37,767 nt of DNA from Spirochaetota bacterium (GTDB lineage: Bacteria; Spirochaetota; UBA4802; UB4802). The position numbers were made by a program, and so were the translations under genes. Below, piece by piece: positions 8,545 through 18,423 of this stretch. The DNA lies in assembly GCA_040756435.1 (NCBI GenBank), contig JBFLZD010000015.1, positions 24,947 to 62,713 of the forward strand, read 5' to 3'. The first letter of the stretch is position 1. Each line of letters begins with the position of its first letter. A model generated the notes under the pieces. It saw only the letters and a list, made by a program, of their open reading frames with translations, ran no database searches and was not told the DNA's origin.

Positions 8545-8910
8545 TCAGTAGGTTAATACTGCATCACTTTCAAGGACAATCTCATTTACTTTTGCGCCAC
8601 CTATAGCTTCAGCTCCTTCAATTAAATCTTCAACTTTAATTTTTCTTTTATTCATACACGGTGTGCAAACAAGAAGTTTGTTGCCTGCTTCGATATATGA
8701 TTTGATCATATCCATAAGCGGATTAAATCCTTCAAAATGGATGTGCTCAGCGTAACCTTTCATTGCAAGCATGACCGCTTTCCCCTGCAAAATAATAACT
8801 GGAGTTACATCCATAGCCACGGCGGTATTTGCAAGAACAAACGGAATGGAAGCCATTTCGGGATCATCATCAGCATGAGTGACAATATACGTAATCTGTT
8901 TACTGCTCAT
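8545..8910 (-). CDS. DsrE/DsrF-like small sulfur-relay family protein
   Basis: The protein has 121 residues and fits the DsrE/TusD-like fold. The opening is ITYIVTHADDDPEMASIPFVLANTAVAMDVTPVIILQGKAV, followed by a small-residue helix and then KLLVCTPCMNKR, the region where active Cys residues sit in this family, and a final ESDAVLTY. ATG at 8910 is chosen because a perfect AGGAGG ribosome site lies just upstream; the frame is open further to 9021 without good support. Members carry persulfide sulfur or act in sulfur redox chemistry, but many are uncharacterised. It converges on the M28 gene with 7 bp between stop codons. No other Dsr or Tus gene is adjacent, so a precise role cannot be given. 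Confidence 0.8.
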   Translation of the reverse strand: MSSKQITYIVTHADDDPEMASIPFVLANTAVAMDVTPVIILQGKAVMLAMKGYAEHIHFEGFNPLMDMIKSYIEAGNKLLVCTPCMNKRKIKVEDLIEGAEAIGGAKVNEIVLESDAVLTY

Positions 8911-9471
8911 ACATCCTCCTAAAATAATATTTATTGTGGAATAAATAAAAAATATATTGAAACGATGGTATTTTAATAATTTATATAATTCTTTAATATT
9001 TGACAACAAAAAATTATGCATTCAGTTAATAGTAAAACAAATTTTTTTAATGTATAATATTCTCTGATTTGGAAATGGTATAAGTAATAATATAGTACGG
9101 GGTTGTCCCAAAAGACACCTCTTTGCAATGACTTTTGCCTTCCTGTCATTGCGAGGAACGAAGTGACGAAGCAATCTTGTCTTCTATGGTATTTAGATTG
9201 CTTCACCCCGACTTCGTCAGGGTTCGCAATGACCTTCATACTTCGTCATTGCGAGGAACGAAGTGACGAAGCAATCTTGTCTTCTGTGGTATTTAGATTG
9301 CTTCGCTACGCTCGCAATGACTTTGCACCCGCGTCATTGAAAACTCCACGGATTGTTTTGGGACACCCCCGGTGTACACTATATTCATTATGAAATTTGT
9401 TAGGGAATGAGTACTGTAACAAAAAAATAGTTTTTTTGATATAAATGTGATTTTTATATTCAGGAAGGATG
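8911..9471. other. Intergenic stretch without a gene, largely repeat DNA
   Basis: From 8911 to about 9090 the DNA is very AT-rich and contains the promoter region of the DsrE-like gene. From 9099 to 9369 it is occupied by the composite palindromic element. The frames open through this stretch are by-products of the repeats and show no protein-like features. Confidence 0.7.
9099..9369. mobile_element. Composite palindromic (MITE-like) element
   Basis: The ends are inverted copies: GGGGTTGTCCCAAAA at 9099-9113 and TTTTGGGACACCCC at 9356-9369 (one indel), with partial similarity continuing outward (ATAGTAC versus GTGTACACTAT). Inside are two related hairpin units, 9145-9233 and 9245-9321. Each starts GTCATTGCGAGGAACGAAG, runs through GCAATCTTGTCTTC, and returns as AGATTGCTTC...CGCAATGAC. 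There is no transposase inside, so if mobile it would need help in trans. Similar 'cattgcgag...gcaatc' palindromes are widespread bacterial intergenic repeats. The outer inverted ends are what suggest a discrete inserted unit. Confidence 0.65.
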
Positions 9472-9545
<74 letters not shown>

Positions 9546-9554
9546 GTTAAAAAT

Positions 9555-9629
<75 letters not shown>

Positions 9630-9661
9630 AAATACAACAATTATACAATTATATATGGGAA

Positions 9662-9689
9662 AATATATCACACCAAATGATTTTGTCAA
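9662..9689 (-). promoter_or_regulatory. Sigma-70-type promoter of the tRNA pair
   Basis: On the minus strand a perfect -35 TTGACA (9689-9684) is followed by a 16-bp spacer and TATATT (9667-9662). Transcription would start near 9655, about 25 bases before the tRNA-Pro 5' end. A second TTGACA lies further upstream at 9715-9710 without a good -10. Confidence 0.75.
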
Positions 9690-9769
9690 AGTAATAAATC
9701 AATACTTTGTGTCAATAAAATTTTATTGTTAAATGTGTTTGCTGAATGTTATAAATAAAAATACTATCT

Positions 9770-10570
9770 CTACTGCAACGGATAATCCTGAAGTACTTTC
9801 TGTAGCAGTGGTACATCATCGGTTACTATCCCATCAACATCAACATCAAGAAGGCGACGCATATCCTGCTCTCTATTTACTGTCCACACATCAACCTGTA
9901 TGCCTCTATCATGTGCCATACGTATCAGTGCACCATTTGCCAGGTGCGAAGGCCCAATGTATTCCGGTATCTGCAGTGCATCACCAGGAAAATTTTTAAA
10001 AAGCCCCAGAAGTCCTGATCTGAATAAAAAATAAAACCCCAGTACACCCCACAGCCCAAACGATGTTGCCATAGTTGGGATTCTTTTCCGTACATACTGT
10101 AAATTTTTTCCATACTGGGATGCGCCCAAAACTCTGTGTTCAGACTTGTGACGCAGTACAATATCACAAAATTTTTCTGCCAGCACTATGGTATTATCCT
10201 TCAGGTCAACATTGAAGCGCTGACCAGGAAAAGCCTCCAGCATCTCTTCCAGTGTCATAATAGTAATGCTGTTGCCACGGTAGGGATAACTTTCCCCATC
10301 CAGGGTAAAATGATATGCCGCATCAAATTGTTTTATTTCTTGTAAAGTAAGCTCACTTACTTTCCCCTTTCCATTTGTTATGTGCGATAGTTCCTGGTCA
10401 TGAACTATCACCACATGTCCATCCCTGGTAAGATGCGCATCAGTTTCAATGACATCTGCTCCTAACTCAATTGCTTTTTCAAACGCAAGTGCAGTGTTTT
10501 CTGGATATTCTTTTGAATATCCACGATGAGCAAAGATACGGGCTGGTTTTTCAAAAAATGGTTTTTTCAT
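9770..10570 (-). CDS. Glycerophosphodiester phosphodiesterase (GDPD family)
   Basis: The protein has 266 residues and the usual single-domain GDPD size. The N-terminal signature is textbook: FAHRGYSKEYPENTALAFEKAIELGADVIETDAHLTRDGHVVIVHD holds the catalytic His pair (AHRG and VHD) and the metal-binding ExD. The C-terminus has VDVWTVN and DGIVTDDV, which close the TIM barrel. The family hydrolyses glycerophosphodiesters to glycerol 3-phosphate and an alcohol. There is no signal peptide, so it is cytoplasmic. Its ATG overlaps the gmhB-like stop codon by 4 bases (ATGA), which shows translational coupling and a common operon with the two genes upstream. Two one-mismatch variants of the decamer lie in it (10383, 10403). 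Confidence 0.93.
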   Translation of the reverse strand: MKKPFFEKPARIFAHRGYSKEYPENTALAFEKAIELGADVIETDAHLTRDGHVVIVHDQELSHITNGKGKVSELTLQEIKQFDAAYHFTLDGESYPYRGNSITIMTLEEMLEAFPGQRFNVDLKDNTIVLAEKFCDIVLRHKSEHRVLGASQYGKNLQYVRKRIPTMATSFGLWGVLGFYFLFRSGLLGLFKNFPGDALQIPEYIGPSHLANGALIRMAHDRGIQVDVWTVNREQDMRRLLDVDVDGIVTDDVPLLQKVLQDYPLQ

Positions 10571-11112
10571 GTTTGTACACTCTTTAGAATATACTCAACA
10601 GCATACTGTAAATTCTTTTTAACAACTATCGCATTATCAATTTCGTTTCTATGTTTTCTGCCATGTCCTGTCAACACATATATACCCTGCATTCCAGCAT
10701 TTTTTGCAAGCAGTATATCCGAAGGATGATCGCCAATAACAAAAGACTCATTTATATTAATTTTAAATGAAGTAATAGCTTTTTTTACAAAAAATGTTTT
10801 TGGTTTTCTGCATGCACAATTGTCTTCTTTTTTGTGAAAGCAACTATATACAGATTCAATGTGAATTCCATTATCGGACAAAACTTGTATAATATAATTA
10901 TTTACTACCAAAACTTCATCAGGAGTTACAAATCCCTTTGCAACTCCTGCTTGATTGGTAATAATAAAAAGCTTAAAAAATTTTTGAATTTTTCGCAACG
11001 CTTCAAACGTAAATGGATAAAACTTTACTTTGTGTATATCCCCTATATATCCATTATCTTTAATAATTGTCCCGTCTCTATCAAGGAATACTGCCCTCTT
11101 TATAGAATGCAT
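10567..11112 (-). CDS. gmhB: HAD-IIIA phosphatase, GmhB-like
   Basis: The protein has 181 residues. FLDRDGTI supplies the nucleophile and acid Asp pair of HAD enzymes, ITNQAG is motif II, CRKPKTFF carries the motif III Lys, and VIGDHPSDILLAKNAGM is motif IV. The segment CFHKKEDNCACRKP is the zinc loop that marks the GmhB/HisB-N group. GmhB dephosphorylates D-glycero-D-manno-heptose 1,7-bisphosphate on the way to ADP-heptose for lipopolysaccharide. No other heptose gene is nearby, so a related sugar-phosphate or histidinol-phosphate specificity remains possible. It sits between the DUF4914 gene and the GDPD gene in a tightly packed operon. Confidence 0.85.
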   Translation of the reverse strand: MHSIKRAVFLDRDGTIIKDNGYIGDIHKVKFYPFTFEALRKIQKFFKLFIITNQAGVAKGFVTPDEVLVVNNYIIQVLSDNGIHIESVYSCFHKKEDNCACRKPKTFFVKKAITSFKININESFVIGDHPSDILLAKNAGMQGIYVLTGHGRKHRNEIDNAIVVKKNLQYAVEYILKSVQT

Positions 11113-11114
11113 TT

Positions 11115-13004
11115 TTAATCTTCCATAATTAAACCATCATCTTTTATTAACTGCATATAATCACTCACCGTACCATCAGACATACAGCATTCTATGATCT
11201 GCTTGCCCAAGGGAAGAAGATTTGGATCATTGTAGTAATCCATAAGTTCCTTCTTGAAAAATTCAACCAGTATCTGCGCACCCCTATCATACACATCTTC
11301 ACCAACTTCATTTTGCAGCTCAGGCCTTAAAAGAAACTTTTCAATTTCCACTCCTTCTATAACAAGCTTATTCAATGAAAATCCTAACAATGAACAACGT
11401 GATTTAGATAATTCATCAGCAAAAAACTTGACGCCTCCTCTTCGTGCTAAATATTCACGCATAATCCATTGTGGATTAAAACCAACCTTCCATGCACCAA
11501 TATACTGATTGGGTGCCAGTACATACTTTACTTTTGGACTGACAATAATTTGTTCAAGCAGCAAATTTGCAAAATTAACTTTTTTACCTGTTGCAAAAGG
11601 CCAAAAAGAACCAACCCCTTCGGACTCAAGCCCTCCAGCTTTTACAATACTTGGATTATCATGACCTCGAGGTGACACAAGCCTCCATAACCAGGCTATT
11701 GCCGGTGGAAGTATATGAAATAAACCTATTATTCCATAATCAGGCTTTTCTTTTGTAGAAGGGGGAGTCCTTACACCAAAACTTCTTATATGAACCTGAA
11801 CAGGTTTATTAACAATGTCCGGCATTGTATTGCGTGGAACAAGAAAGCGTGGATTGGGACAGGGTTTTCCAGGCTCATCTTCAATATGTTCCCATAAAAG
11901 TGCCGTACTATATGGCTGAGCATCTATATTCAAAAACATCAATGGCACTTTTGGATGTATTGAAAGCGATTCAATGTCAGGATCAGTACCATACTGTTCA
12001 ATATGATTAACCCGTATAAACCATCCTGCTTCAGCATCTTTAACATATAAATAACCATCATTTTTCTGAAATGATGGATGGCATAATCCCATATCATCAA
12101 CAACTGGCCGCAAAAAACATCCTCGCGGTAGTACCAGTGATAATGTTTCACCAGTAACTATATTTTCGCCAAGTTTTATTGTTCCATCTACATCGCGATG
12201 TATATGTTCGTTTGTTTCACTTTTTCCACTTCCGCTAGCACCTTCATGCATTATGGTTGTTTTGTTACCATATGGGGTAATAACCTGCACAACCGCACAG
12301 TGATTTGTTACCCAACCTTCTTTCTCGCCAAAATCAAGCAACGATGAATATACACCTTTCTTTGCACTTGGACCTGGATATAGATTATAACTAAAAATTT
12401 CATGCACGTTTTCACTCCTGTAGTGAACAACTATCTGTTTCCCATTGAAATGGGTATGCCTGAATACTGGTGCAATGTATAATATACATTTAACAGGAAT
12501 TGTTCCTTCAATCTGTCCTTCATTAATGATTCCCTGTAATATCCCCAATCCTAAACAAAAGAAGCCAGCGTTTGCAGGTGCTATCGCCATTCCATAACAT
12601 CCTTCAAGTTGCCCTGCTTTAAAGAAAAACACTGCTAAATCCTGCTTTTGTAACCAATCAAATGTATCTTTTTTAAGCTCATTAAAATCTTTGCCAAATC
12701 GTTGTGTATAGGTTATCTTGTCAGTGGGCAGGTCATCTCCAATCACCATGCTATCAGGATCACGCCTGCGCATATATGCTTCAGTATAATTAACAGCAAT
12801 GCCATTTTTTACTTTATGAACTATCGCCTCACAATATCTTCCCTTTCCTGGAACATCATATTCAACCTTTTGCATACCATCACTGCCATATTTGAGTGAT
12901 AATGCAAATAGATCATCAATAGTATGGACAATAGTTATGCTGGTTGTTTGCAACAATGTTTTTACCTGTTCTGGTACAATTAATTTGCTCAGAAGGTCTT
13001 TCAT
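11115..13004 (-). CDS. DUF4914-type PEPCK-like nucleotide-binding protein
   Basis: The protein has 629 residues, and I recognise it as a DUF4914-type protein related in part to ATP-dependent PEP carboxykinase. The clearest motif is a kinase-1a-like P loop, [14 protein letters not shown], at about residues 248-261. It follows a PEPCK-like stretch ([19 protein letters not shown]) and a block ending [20 protein letters not shown]. No function has been established for the family to my knowledge. There is no signal peptide. The start is supported by AAGGA. It is the first gene of an operon with the gmhB-like and GDPD genes, which suggests phosphorylated sugar or glycerol metabolism; that link is inference. 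One exact decamer lies inside (12819), read as Ala-Ile-Val. Confidence 0.75.
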   Translation of the reverse strand: MKDLLSKLIVPEQVKTLLQTTSITIVHTIDDLFALSLKYGSDGMQKVEYDVPGKGRYCEAIVHKVKNGIAVNYTEAYMRRRDPDSMVIGDDLPTDKITYTQRFGKDFNELKKDTFDWLQKQDLAVFFFKAGQLEGCYGMAIAPANAGFFCLGLGILQGIINEGQIEGTIPVKCILYIAPVFRHTHFNGKQIVVHYRSENVHEIFSYNLYPGPSAKKGVYSSLLDFGEKEGWVTNHCAVVQVITPYGNKTTIMHEGASGSGKSETNEHIHRDVDGTIKLGENIVTGETLSLVLPRGCFLRPVVDDMGLCHPSFQKNDGYLYVKDAEAGWFIRVNHIEQYGTDPDIESLSIHPKVPLMFLNIDAQPYSTALLWEHIEDEPGKPCPNPRFLVPRNTMPDIVNKPVQVHIRSFGVRTPPSTKEKPDYGIIGLFHILPPAIAWLWRLVSPRGHDNPSIVKAGGLESEGVGSFWPFATGKKVNFANLLLEQIIVSPKVKYVLAPNQYIGAWKVGFNPQWIMREYLARRGGVKFFADELSKSRCSLLGFSLNKLVIEGVEIEKFLLRPELQNEVGEDVYDRGAQILVEFFKKELMDYYNDPNLLPLGKQIIECCMSDGTVSDYMQLIKDDGLIMED

Positions 13005-13311
13005 TGTGTTTCCTTTCTAATTCAAAGAATTCTAAGAAATGTAAAAACTATAATCTCCAATTGCCACTAATTAAAACATAAATAAAATTTCAATATTATT
13101 TTTTGAATATTTTGTAAAATGCTGCAATAAGTTGTATAAGCTGATATTTTACATAGTGAATTTTGGACGACAATATAATATTTTAAATGTTTACAAAACT
13201 GTTATTGTGCTATACTGTGTAAAGATATTACTTAAAATGCATATCGTGGTGATAATGCTTATATCCAATACTATTGTCATTACAATTACATTTTACTATC
13301 TTTAGCTATAT
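13005..13311. other. Divergent intergenic region
   Basis: These 307 bp separate the DUF4914 operon from the sensor-phosphatase gene and must hold both promoters. The DNA is very AT-rich. A 16-codon frame (13255-13305) ends just before the sensor start and has no supporting motif. I see no convincing operator, riboswitch or terminator here. Confidence 0.5.
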
Positions 13312-16300
13312 ATGCTCAGTACATTATTTTTACTACAGTATCTACTATTCACAGCTATACCTGTAGATAGCAATCATGAAACCATACTGCTTCACGATGC
13401 AGCCAATAAAATTGATATATCTGACTATCTGTACTATTTTGAAGATACATCCAACCGCTTACAATCCAATGATATAACGCAACAGCAAATCCAATCTAAG
13501 TTTAAAAAAGTACATAAAAAGATAAACCACGGTTTTACAAGAAGTACATTTTGGATTCGATATCACGTTAAAGACGTTTCTTCATCACCTACCACATGGT
13601 ATCTCCTTCTTGATTACCCACTCATTGAAAATGTAACACTGTATAAAAAAAATGGTGACCTATTAAAAAAAATTGCAGAAATATCTCAACAACACCAATT
13701 CAATACAACTGACATCTTATATACAGGACGTATATTTGCACTTAATCCTGATAAAAAACAAATTGGTGAATACTATATCAAATTAAAAACCCGCACCACA
13801 ATGCGCTTTCCCCTGTCAATATGTAATATACACTATATCAATAAAACATTCAGTTTCAAAATGCATATTAATGGACTCTATTTAGGCATAATCCTTATAA
13901 TGTTTTTGTTTAACCTCTTTTATTACTTTATAATACGGTCATATAATAGCATTTTTTATTCACTATATATCATTGGATTTGGTTTATTTGTTTCAATTCA
14001 AAATGGCATTTTCTTTGAAATAATTCCGCATTTTCCCATCAAATATTTATTGCCACTTTATATGGGAGCAGGGTCACTTGTATTCATATTTTCCACATTG
14101 TTTACAATGTTCTTTTTAAAAACCAGTATTCAACTTCCAAAAATCCATATCATCTTGCAGGGAGTTATTGCAATTTCACTGGTATTCCTTGCACTATTAC
14201 CTTTCTTAGATATGAGCTTTATGATACAATTTTTTGCCTTATTTGGAATACTATGGTCATTTGCTAATTTTTTAGCAGGCATGTACTCCCTGTCCACAGG
14301 ATATAGGTCTGCTCGATTTTTTATCACAGGCTGGATATTTTTCTTTATTGGCGTTGTAATCTTTGCATTACGTGGATTTGGATTGCTACCCAGCAATGCT
14401 ATAACGCTTTACAGTGTTGAACTTGGATCCATACTGGTTATATTCTTTTTATCGATAGCTATAGCAGACCAATATTATATCATACAACAGGAACATTCCC
14501 GGCAGCAATCTATCATTATAGAAAAAGAAAAGACATTGCGCGAAACACAAGAATTGCTTATACAAAATTTGCACCAGATGAGTACTTTTAAGGACGATCT
14601 CATCAATGCAACATCACGTCAGCTCCGTACACCACTTTCAAGTATCATTGGGATTACCGAATCACTACTAGGTGGGATAGCAGGGGAACTCAATCAAAAA
14701 ATAATATATAACTTGCAACTTGTACTGGCAAGCAGCAAACGATTGTCACGATTGATTCACAACTTCCTTGATTACTCTCAACTAAAATATAATACCACAC
14801 AATTATCGCTTGCAGCTGTAGACCTTAAATCAATGACTGATGTTGTCATTGATATTATACAGAAATTGCCGCAATCACATTCCATAGCAATAAAGAATAA
14901 TATTCCTGAAAACTTACCGCTGGCACTGGCAGATAAAGATAGGCTACCACAGGCATTGTTCAATATTGTCTATAATATCATCAAATTAACTTCTGATGCT
15001 ACTATCACATTTCATGCAGCAATTCAATCAGATGACCCTTCAAAAATTACTATCGCTATTAATGAAGATGGTAAAGGATTACTCCCCTATATTTTTGATA
15101 CAATTCTTCAGCAGGATATATATCATTACCAAAAAACCCCTAAAAACTCTTTCTTAACAGGTATTGAATTAACTATAGCAAAACAACTCATTGAGCTCCA
15201 TGGCACCACTTTATCCATAGATACAAATCCCACCACAGGAACTACGCTGTCATTTTCTTTACAATGCGCAGATTTATCTACTAAAAAGGATTCACATGCT
15301 TATTATAAAAACAACTACATTGAATATGATCACTTTATCGATCTTGCATCTATGCCACATATAGAAAACATTGATACAACACCAATACCATCCAATCAAC
15401 AAAGTGCTTGTATTGTTTTAGCAGATAGTGATCCTGTATTACTGAAAAGCATTGAAAACAATCTTGTGCTGAACGGATATCAGGTAGTGAAAGCATATAA
15501 TGGGCAGGAAGTATTGGGCATTCTTAATTCAGGCATACTCCCTGATGCTATGCTCCTTGATAGCATGCTGCCAAGAACAAATACACTGGAAGTAATACGA
15601 AATATACGAACCACATATTCTATTGCTGAATTGCCAATAATTGTTTTATCACCTATTGAAGAACCGGAAAGCCTGATGGCCAGCTTTGAAGCTGGCGCAA
15701 ATGATTATATAGTTAAGCCATTTTACATGTATGACGTTATATCACGGTTAAAAACACAGCTGCTATTAAAACAGGCAGTACAAAGCATTAAACGGGTTTC
15801 CCAAATTGAAAAAGAATTAGATATGGCGCGCCAGATTCAGCAAACATTAATACCACAGGAAACACCTGTTTCTGATAAATATGAAATTGCACATGTGTAT
15901 ATTCCAATGGATAAAGTTGGAGGGGATTATTTTAATTTCAATATAAAAGATGATAATCACATTGGCATTTTTATCAGCGATGTTTCGGGACACGGCATGC
16001 CAGCTGCTCTCATTGCTTCAATGCTACAGTCACTCATGCATACCGTTCATCATGCTGCTAATGATCCCGTATCCCTGTTACACATATTGAACACATCATT
16101 GAAAAAAAACCTGCATAATAATTTCCTTACTGCAATGTATCTCTATATTGATTTTGAATCGATGTCATGTAAGGTGTCCCGTGCAGGGCATGAGCCTCTC
16201 ATATTGTATAGACGCTCCCAGGATGAAATATATGAAATACTTCCGGAAGGAAGATTAATGGGTCTGAATCTTGAGCCCAATTATACCCTTAGTGAATTCT

Positions 16301-16533
16301 CCATTACAACAGGTGATCGTATTATTCTTTTTACTGATGGAATAATTGAATCCATTGATGCACAGAGTAACATTTTAGGTAAAAAACAATTTAAACATAT
16401 CATCAAAAAATATAGGGAAAAGCCCGCAACTGAATGTATAGATGCAATAATAGATGAACTGAAACATTTTGCTTATCCCAATGAGTCATTTAATAATGAT
16501 GATATTACCGTTATTATCATTGATATTAAATAA
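13312..16533 (+). CDS. 7TMR-DISM sensor with degenerate kinase, receiver and PP2C phosphatase domains
   Basis: This is a 1073-residue multidomain signalling protein. In order: signal peptide; periplasmic DISMED2-like domain (about 25-165); seven membrane helices (about 185-395); a linker coil; HisKA-like (about 420-490) and HATPase-like (about 530-660) regions; a receiver domain (about 695-815) with acceptor Asp in LLDSMLP and Lys in IVKPF; and a SpoIIE/PP2C phosphatase domain (about 855-1073). The phosphatase metal ligands are present (VGGDYF with D872, SDVSGHG, FTDGI, DDITV). The kinase core is degenerate: the acceptor His is Arg (R436, in TSRQLRTPL), the G1 box reads EDGKG, and the G2 box lacks GLGL. 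It probably regulates anti-anti-sigma-type partners by dephosphorylation. The start lacks a strong ribosome site. Confidence 0.9.
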   Translation: MLSTLFLLQYLLFTAIPVDSNHETILLHDAANKIDISDYLYYFEDTSNRLQSNDITQQQIQSKFKKVHKKINHGFTRSTFWIRYHVKDVSSSPTTWYLLLDYPLIENVTLYKKNGDLLKKIAEISQQHQFNTTDILYTGRIFALNPDKKQIGEYYIKLKTRTTMRFPLSICNIHYINKTFSFKMHINGLYLGIILIMFLFNLFYYFIIRSYNSIFYSLYIIGFGLFVSIQNGIFFEIIPHFPIKYLLPLYMGAGSLVFIFSTLFTMFFLKTSIQLPKIHIILQGVIAISLVFLALLPFLDMSFMIQFFALFGILWSFANFLAGMYSLSTGYRSARFFITGWIFFFIGVVIFALRGFGLLPSNAITLYSVELGSILVIFFLSIAIADQYYIIQQEHSRQQSIIIEKEKTLRETQELLIQNLHQMSTFKDDLINATSRQLRTPLSSIIGITESLLGGIAGELNQKIIYNLQLVLASSKRLSRLIHNFLDYSQLKYNTTQLSLAAVDLKSMTDVVIDIIQKLPQSHSIAIKNNIPENLPLALADKDRLPQALFNIVYNIIKLTSDATITFHAAIQSDDPSKITIAINEDGKGLLPYIFDTILQQDIYHYQKTPKNSFLTGIELTIAKQLIELHGTTLSIDTNPTTGTTLSFSLQCADLSTKKDSHAYYKNNYIEYDHFIDLASMPHIENIDTTPIPSNQQSACIVLADSDPVLLKSIENNLVLNGYQVVKAYNGQEVLGILNSGILPDAMLLDSMLPRTNTLEVIRNIRTTYSIAELPIIVLSPIEEPESLMASFEAGANDYIVKPFYMYDVISRLKTQLLLKQAVQSIKRVSQIEKELDMARQIQQTLIPQETPVSDKYEIAHVYIPMDKVGGDYFNFNIKDDNHIGIFISDVSGHGMPAALIASMLQSLMHTVHHAANDPVSLLHILNTSLKKNLHNNFLTAMYLYIDFESMSCKVSRAGHEPLILYRRSQDEIYEILPEGRLMGLNLEPNYTLSEFSITTGDRIILFTDGIIESIDAQSNILGKKQFKHIIKKYREKPATECIDAIIDELKHFAYPNESFNNDDITVIIIDIK

Positions 16534-17097
16534 GCTTTTTATTGCCAAATTCTTAAGTGAACTATCATGCTCCCCTTTTATCATATACAGTTAATTTTTT
16601 CACTACACGATTACAATATATAGCAAATCAAAAACAGTAATAACAATTATACAATTAATTCACTGCTCATTCCTTAAATAAATTATACACGATACTGTGA
16701 ATATGCTTTTTCGATAATTATTTTGCTGTTTTATAACTAGAAAAATTACTGAAAGTGAGCGTTAATACACTTATATTGAAATGACCTTTTGGATAGCCTC
16801 AGAGGCAATAGTTAGATAAAAAAATTAATACACTTTATTATATTGCTACAGCTTAATATATATTACCATCATACTATTATTATGCTTGCAATACAACATA
16901 ATAATTGGTATAATTTCATTAGTAATCATATTAATTGGATTATAGTATTATTTATTTTACTGTAAAGGACTTGCTATGGCAATTTGACAGCCACTAAAAC
17001 TAACATCAATGAAATGTGTGGAGAGATAACCCACAATACATAGTCACTACCTGAAGAATTACATTGAACCATCATTTTATTCTCAAGGGCGAGAATC
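16534..17097. other. Long AT-rich intergenic region
   Basis: This 564-bp stretch has no credible gene on either strand. It contains a short perfect inverted repeat (GCCTC-A-GAGGC, 16796-16806) without a T tract, and a three-codon ATG-to-TGA frame at 16976 preceded by AAAGGA. No repeat family, tRNA or recognisable RNA was found. It may hold the promoter of the GH43-like gene. Confidence 0.6.
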
Positions 17098-18420
17098 ATG
17101 GAATACAAAAAAATAGTAAAGCGCATACTATTCTTGTTACTATCACTTTTCATTGCTGGTCAACTTATTATATATATCTATGTGGATATGCCTCTTTCAA
17201 CCGACTTTTATGGTTCAATCACCAGAGAATTGGCACAGAAGCTTCAGCGTCAGTACAAACTAAAAACTGTTTGTGGCAACAACTGGATTCATTTAGGCTG
17301 GATTGCCGATCCCGATACTGAAAAATATATAATTGAAATAAAGGACAATAATGGAACATGGCAACAGATTGGATCATCACAGTTTGGTTCATTTCTTTAC
17401 CGTGGAAACGGTGGACAATTTAGAGTAATAAAAATTAATAAAAAAACTAAGGAACAATCGGTACTGGGAATGGCAAAAGCTTTTTCTTACCATGCAACAG
17501 CATCTCTATACAAGCCAGTTATTACCGATAACTATCGCCCACTGTTTAAACCACAAAAACATGGCTATTATATAAATGACCACACCATTTTTAAAGACAG
17601 CAAGGGCAACTGGCGCCTGATTGGCATAACCTCAAAAACCGATGGTGACCCCAATGCCGAAACATACTTTGCTGTTGCTAAGGGGGAAAACTTTCCGCAT
17701 AATTTGATGGTTGAAGAAGAACCTGTTGCTGATGTTGGCGATTTAGCGTGGGCACCGCATGTTGTAACGCATAACAATGTATATCATATGTTCTGGTCAC
17801 CTCACAAACTGCATCACATGACTTCACGCGATGGCATTCACTGGGAAAATCATGCTGTAATTATGAATGCACCATACTATAAATTTTTCCGTGACTGTAT
17901 GATATTACAGGTTTCAAAAGATCAATGGCTTATGTACACAACCGCAAGGGGATTATTTTTCTCGCAGGTTGATGTGTATCAATCATTTGATTTAGAACAC
18001 TGGCAGTACATACGCACAGCACTGGCAAGCAGTTTTGGTAGTGAGCGCAACTCGCCATTTGCATCTATGGAATCGCCCTTTGTGGTTAAGTATAATGACG
18101 GCTACTATATGTCGGTAACATACAATAACGATACGCTTTTTATTCATGGGCTTCTTCTTCTTTTTAAGGTGTGGCTTGATACGGAAAGCTATAACGATAC
18201 ACTGGTGTTTTATTCGGACAATCCGTATGATTTTGGTATTTACAGGGGTAAAAAGTGCTCGGACCAACTCATAACAACGCTGCGTGCACATGCTCCTGAA
18301 TGGGTGTATGTGAAGGATACAAATCAATGGTACATTACCACCTGCGGATGGAAGTGGGTTGCAACATTAACTCACGGTGAGGTGGCGATAGTTCCTGTAA
18401 TGTGGCAAAAGGTTAAGTAA
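17098..18420 (+). CDS. Membrane-anchored GH43-like beta-propeller protein
   Basis: The protein has 440 residues, with an N-terminal membrane anchor (ILFLLLSLFIAGQLIIYIYV) placing the rest outside the cytoplasm. A fibronectin-like part (about 55-125) precedes a five-bladed propeller typical of GH43/GH117-type enzymes. Recurring blade motifs are visible: HTIFKDSKGNWRLIGIT, WAPHVVTHNNVYHMFWSP, HHMTSRDGIHWE, RDCMILQVSKDQWLMYTT, SFDLEHWQYI and MESPFVVKYNDGYYMSVTY. The last carries the ESPF segment often housing the catalytic acid in GH43-like folds. No other enzyme of a polysaccharide-degrading cluster is adjacent, so the substrate is unknown. Two exact decamers lie within (17530, 18384). Confidence 0.75.
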   Translation: MEYKKIVKRILFLLLSLFIAGQLIIYIYVDMPLSTDFYGSITRELAQKLQRQYKLKTVCGNNWIHLGWIADPDTEKYIIEIKDNNGTWQQIGSSQFGSFLYRGNGGQFRVIKINKKTKEQSVLGMAKAFSYHATASLYKPVITDNYRPLFKPQKHGYYINDHTIFKDSKGNWRLIGITSKTDGDPNAETYFAVAKGENFPHNLMVEEEPVADVGDLAWAPHVVTHNNVYHMFWSPHKLHHMTSRDGIHWENHAVIMNAPYYKFFRDCMILQVSKDQWLMYTTARGLFFSQVDVYQSFDLEHWQYIRTALASSFGSERNSPFASMESPFVVKYNDGYYMSVTYNNDTLFIHGLLLLFKVWLDTESYNDTLVFYSDNPYDFGIYRGKKCSDQLITTLRAHAPEWVYVKDTNQWYITTCGWKWVATLTHGEVAIVPVMWQKVK

Positions 18421-18423
18421 CTA

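Noticed and set aside
9103-9393. Open frame through the composite repeat (repeated RNEVTKQSCLLWY-like text)
   Set aside because: The protein repeat only mirrors the palindromic DNA units; there is no ribosome site or domain.
16796-16806. Perfect short inverted repeat GCCTC-A-GAGGC
   Set aside because: The loop is a single base, no T tract follows on either strand, and it is far from both neighbouring genes; too little to call a terminator or operator.
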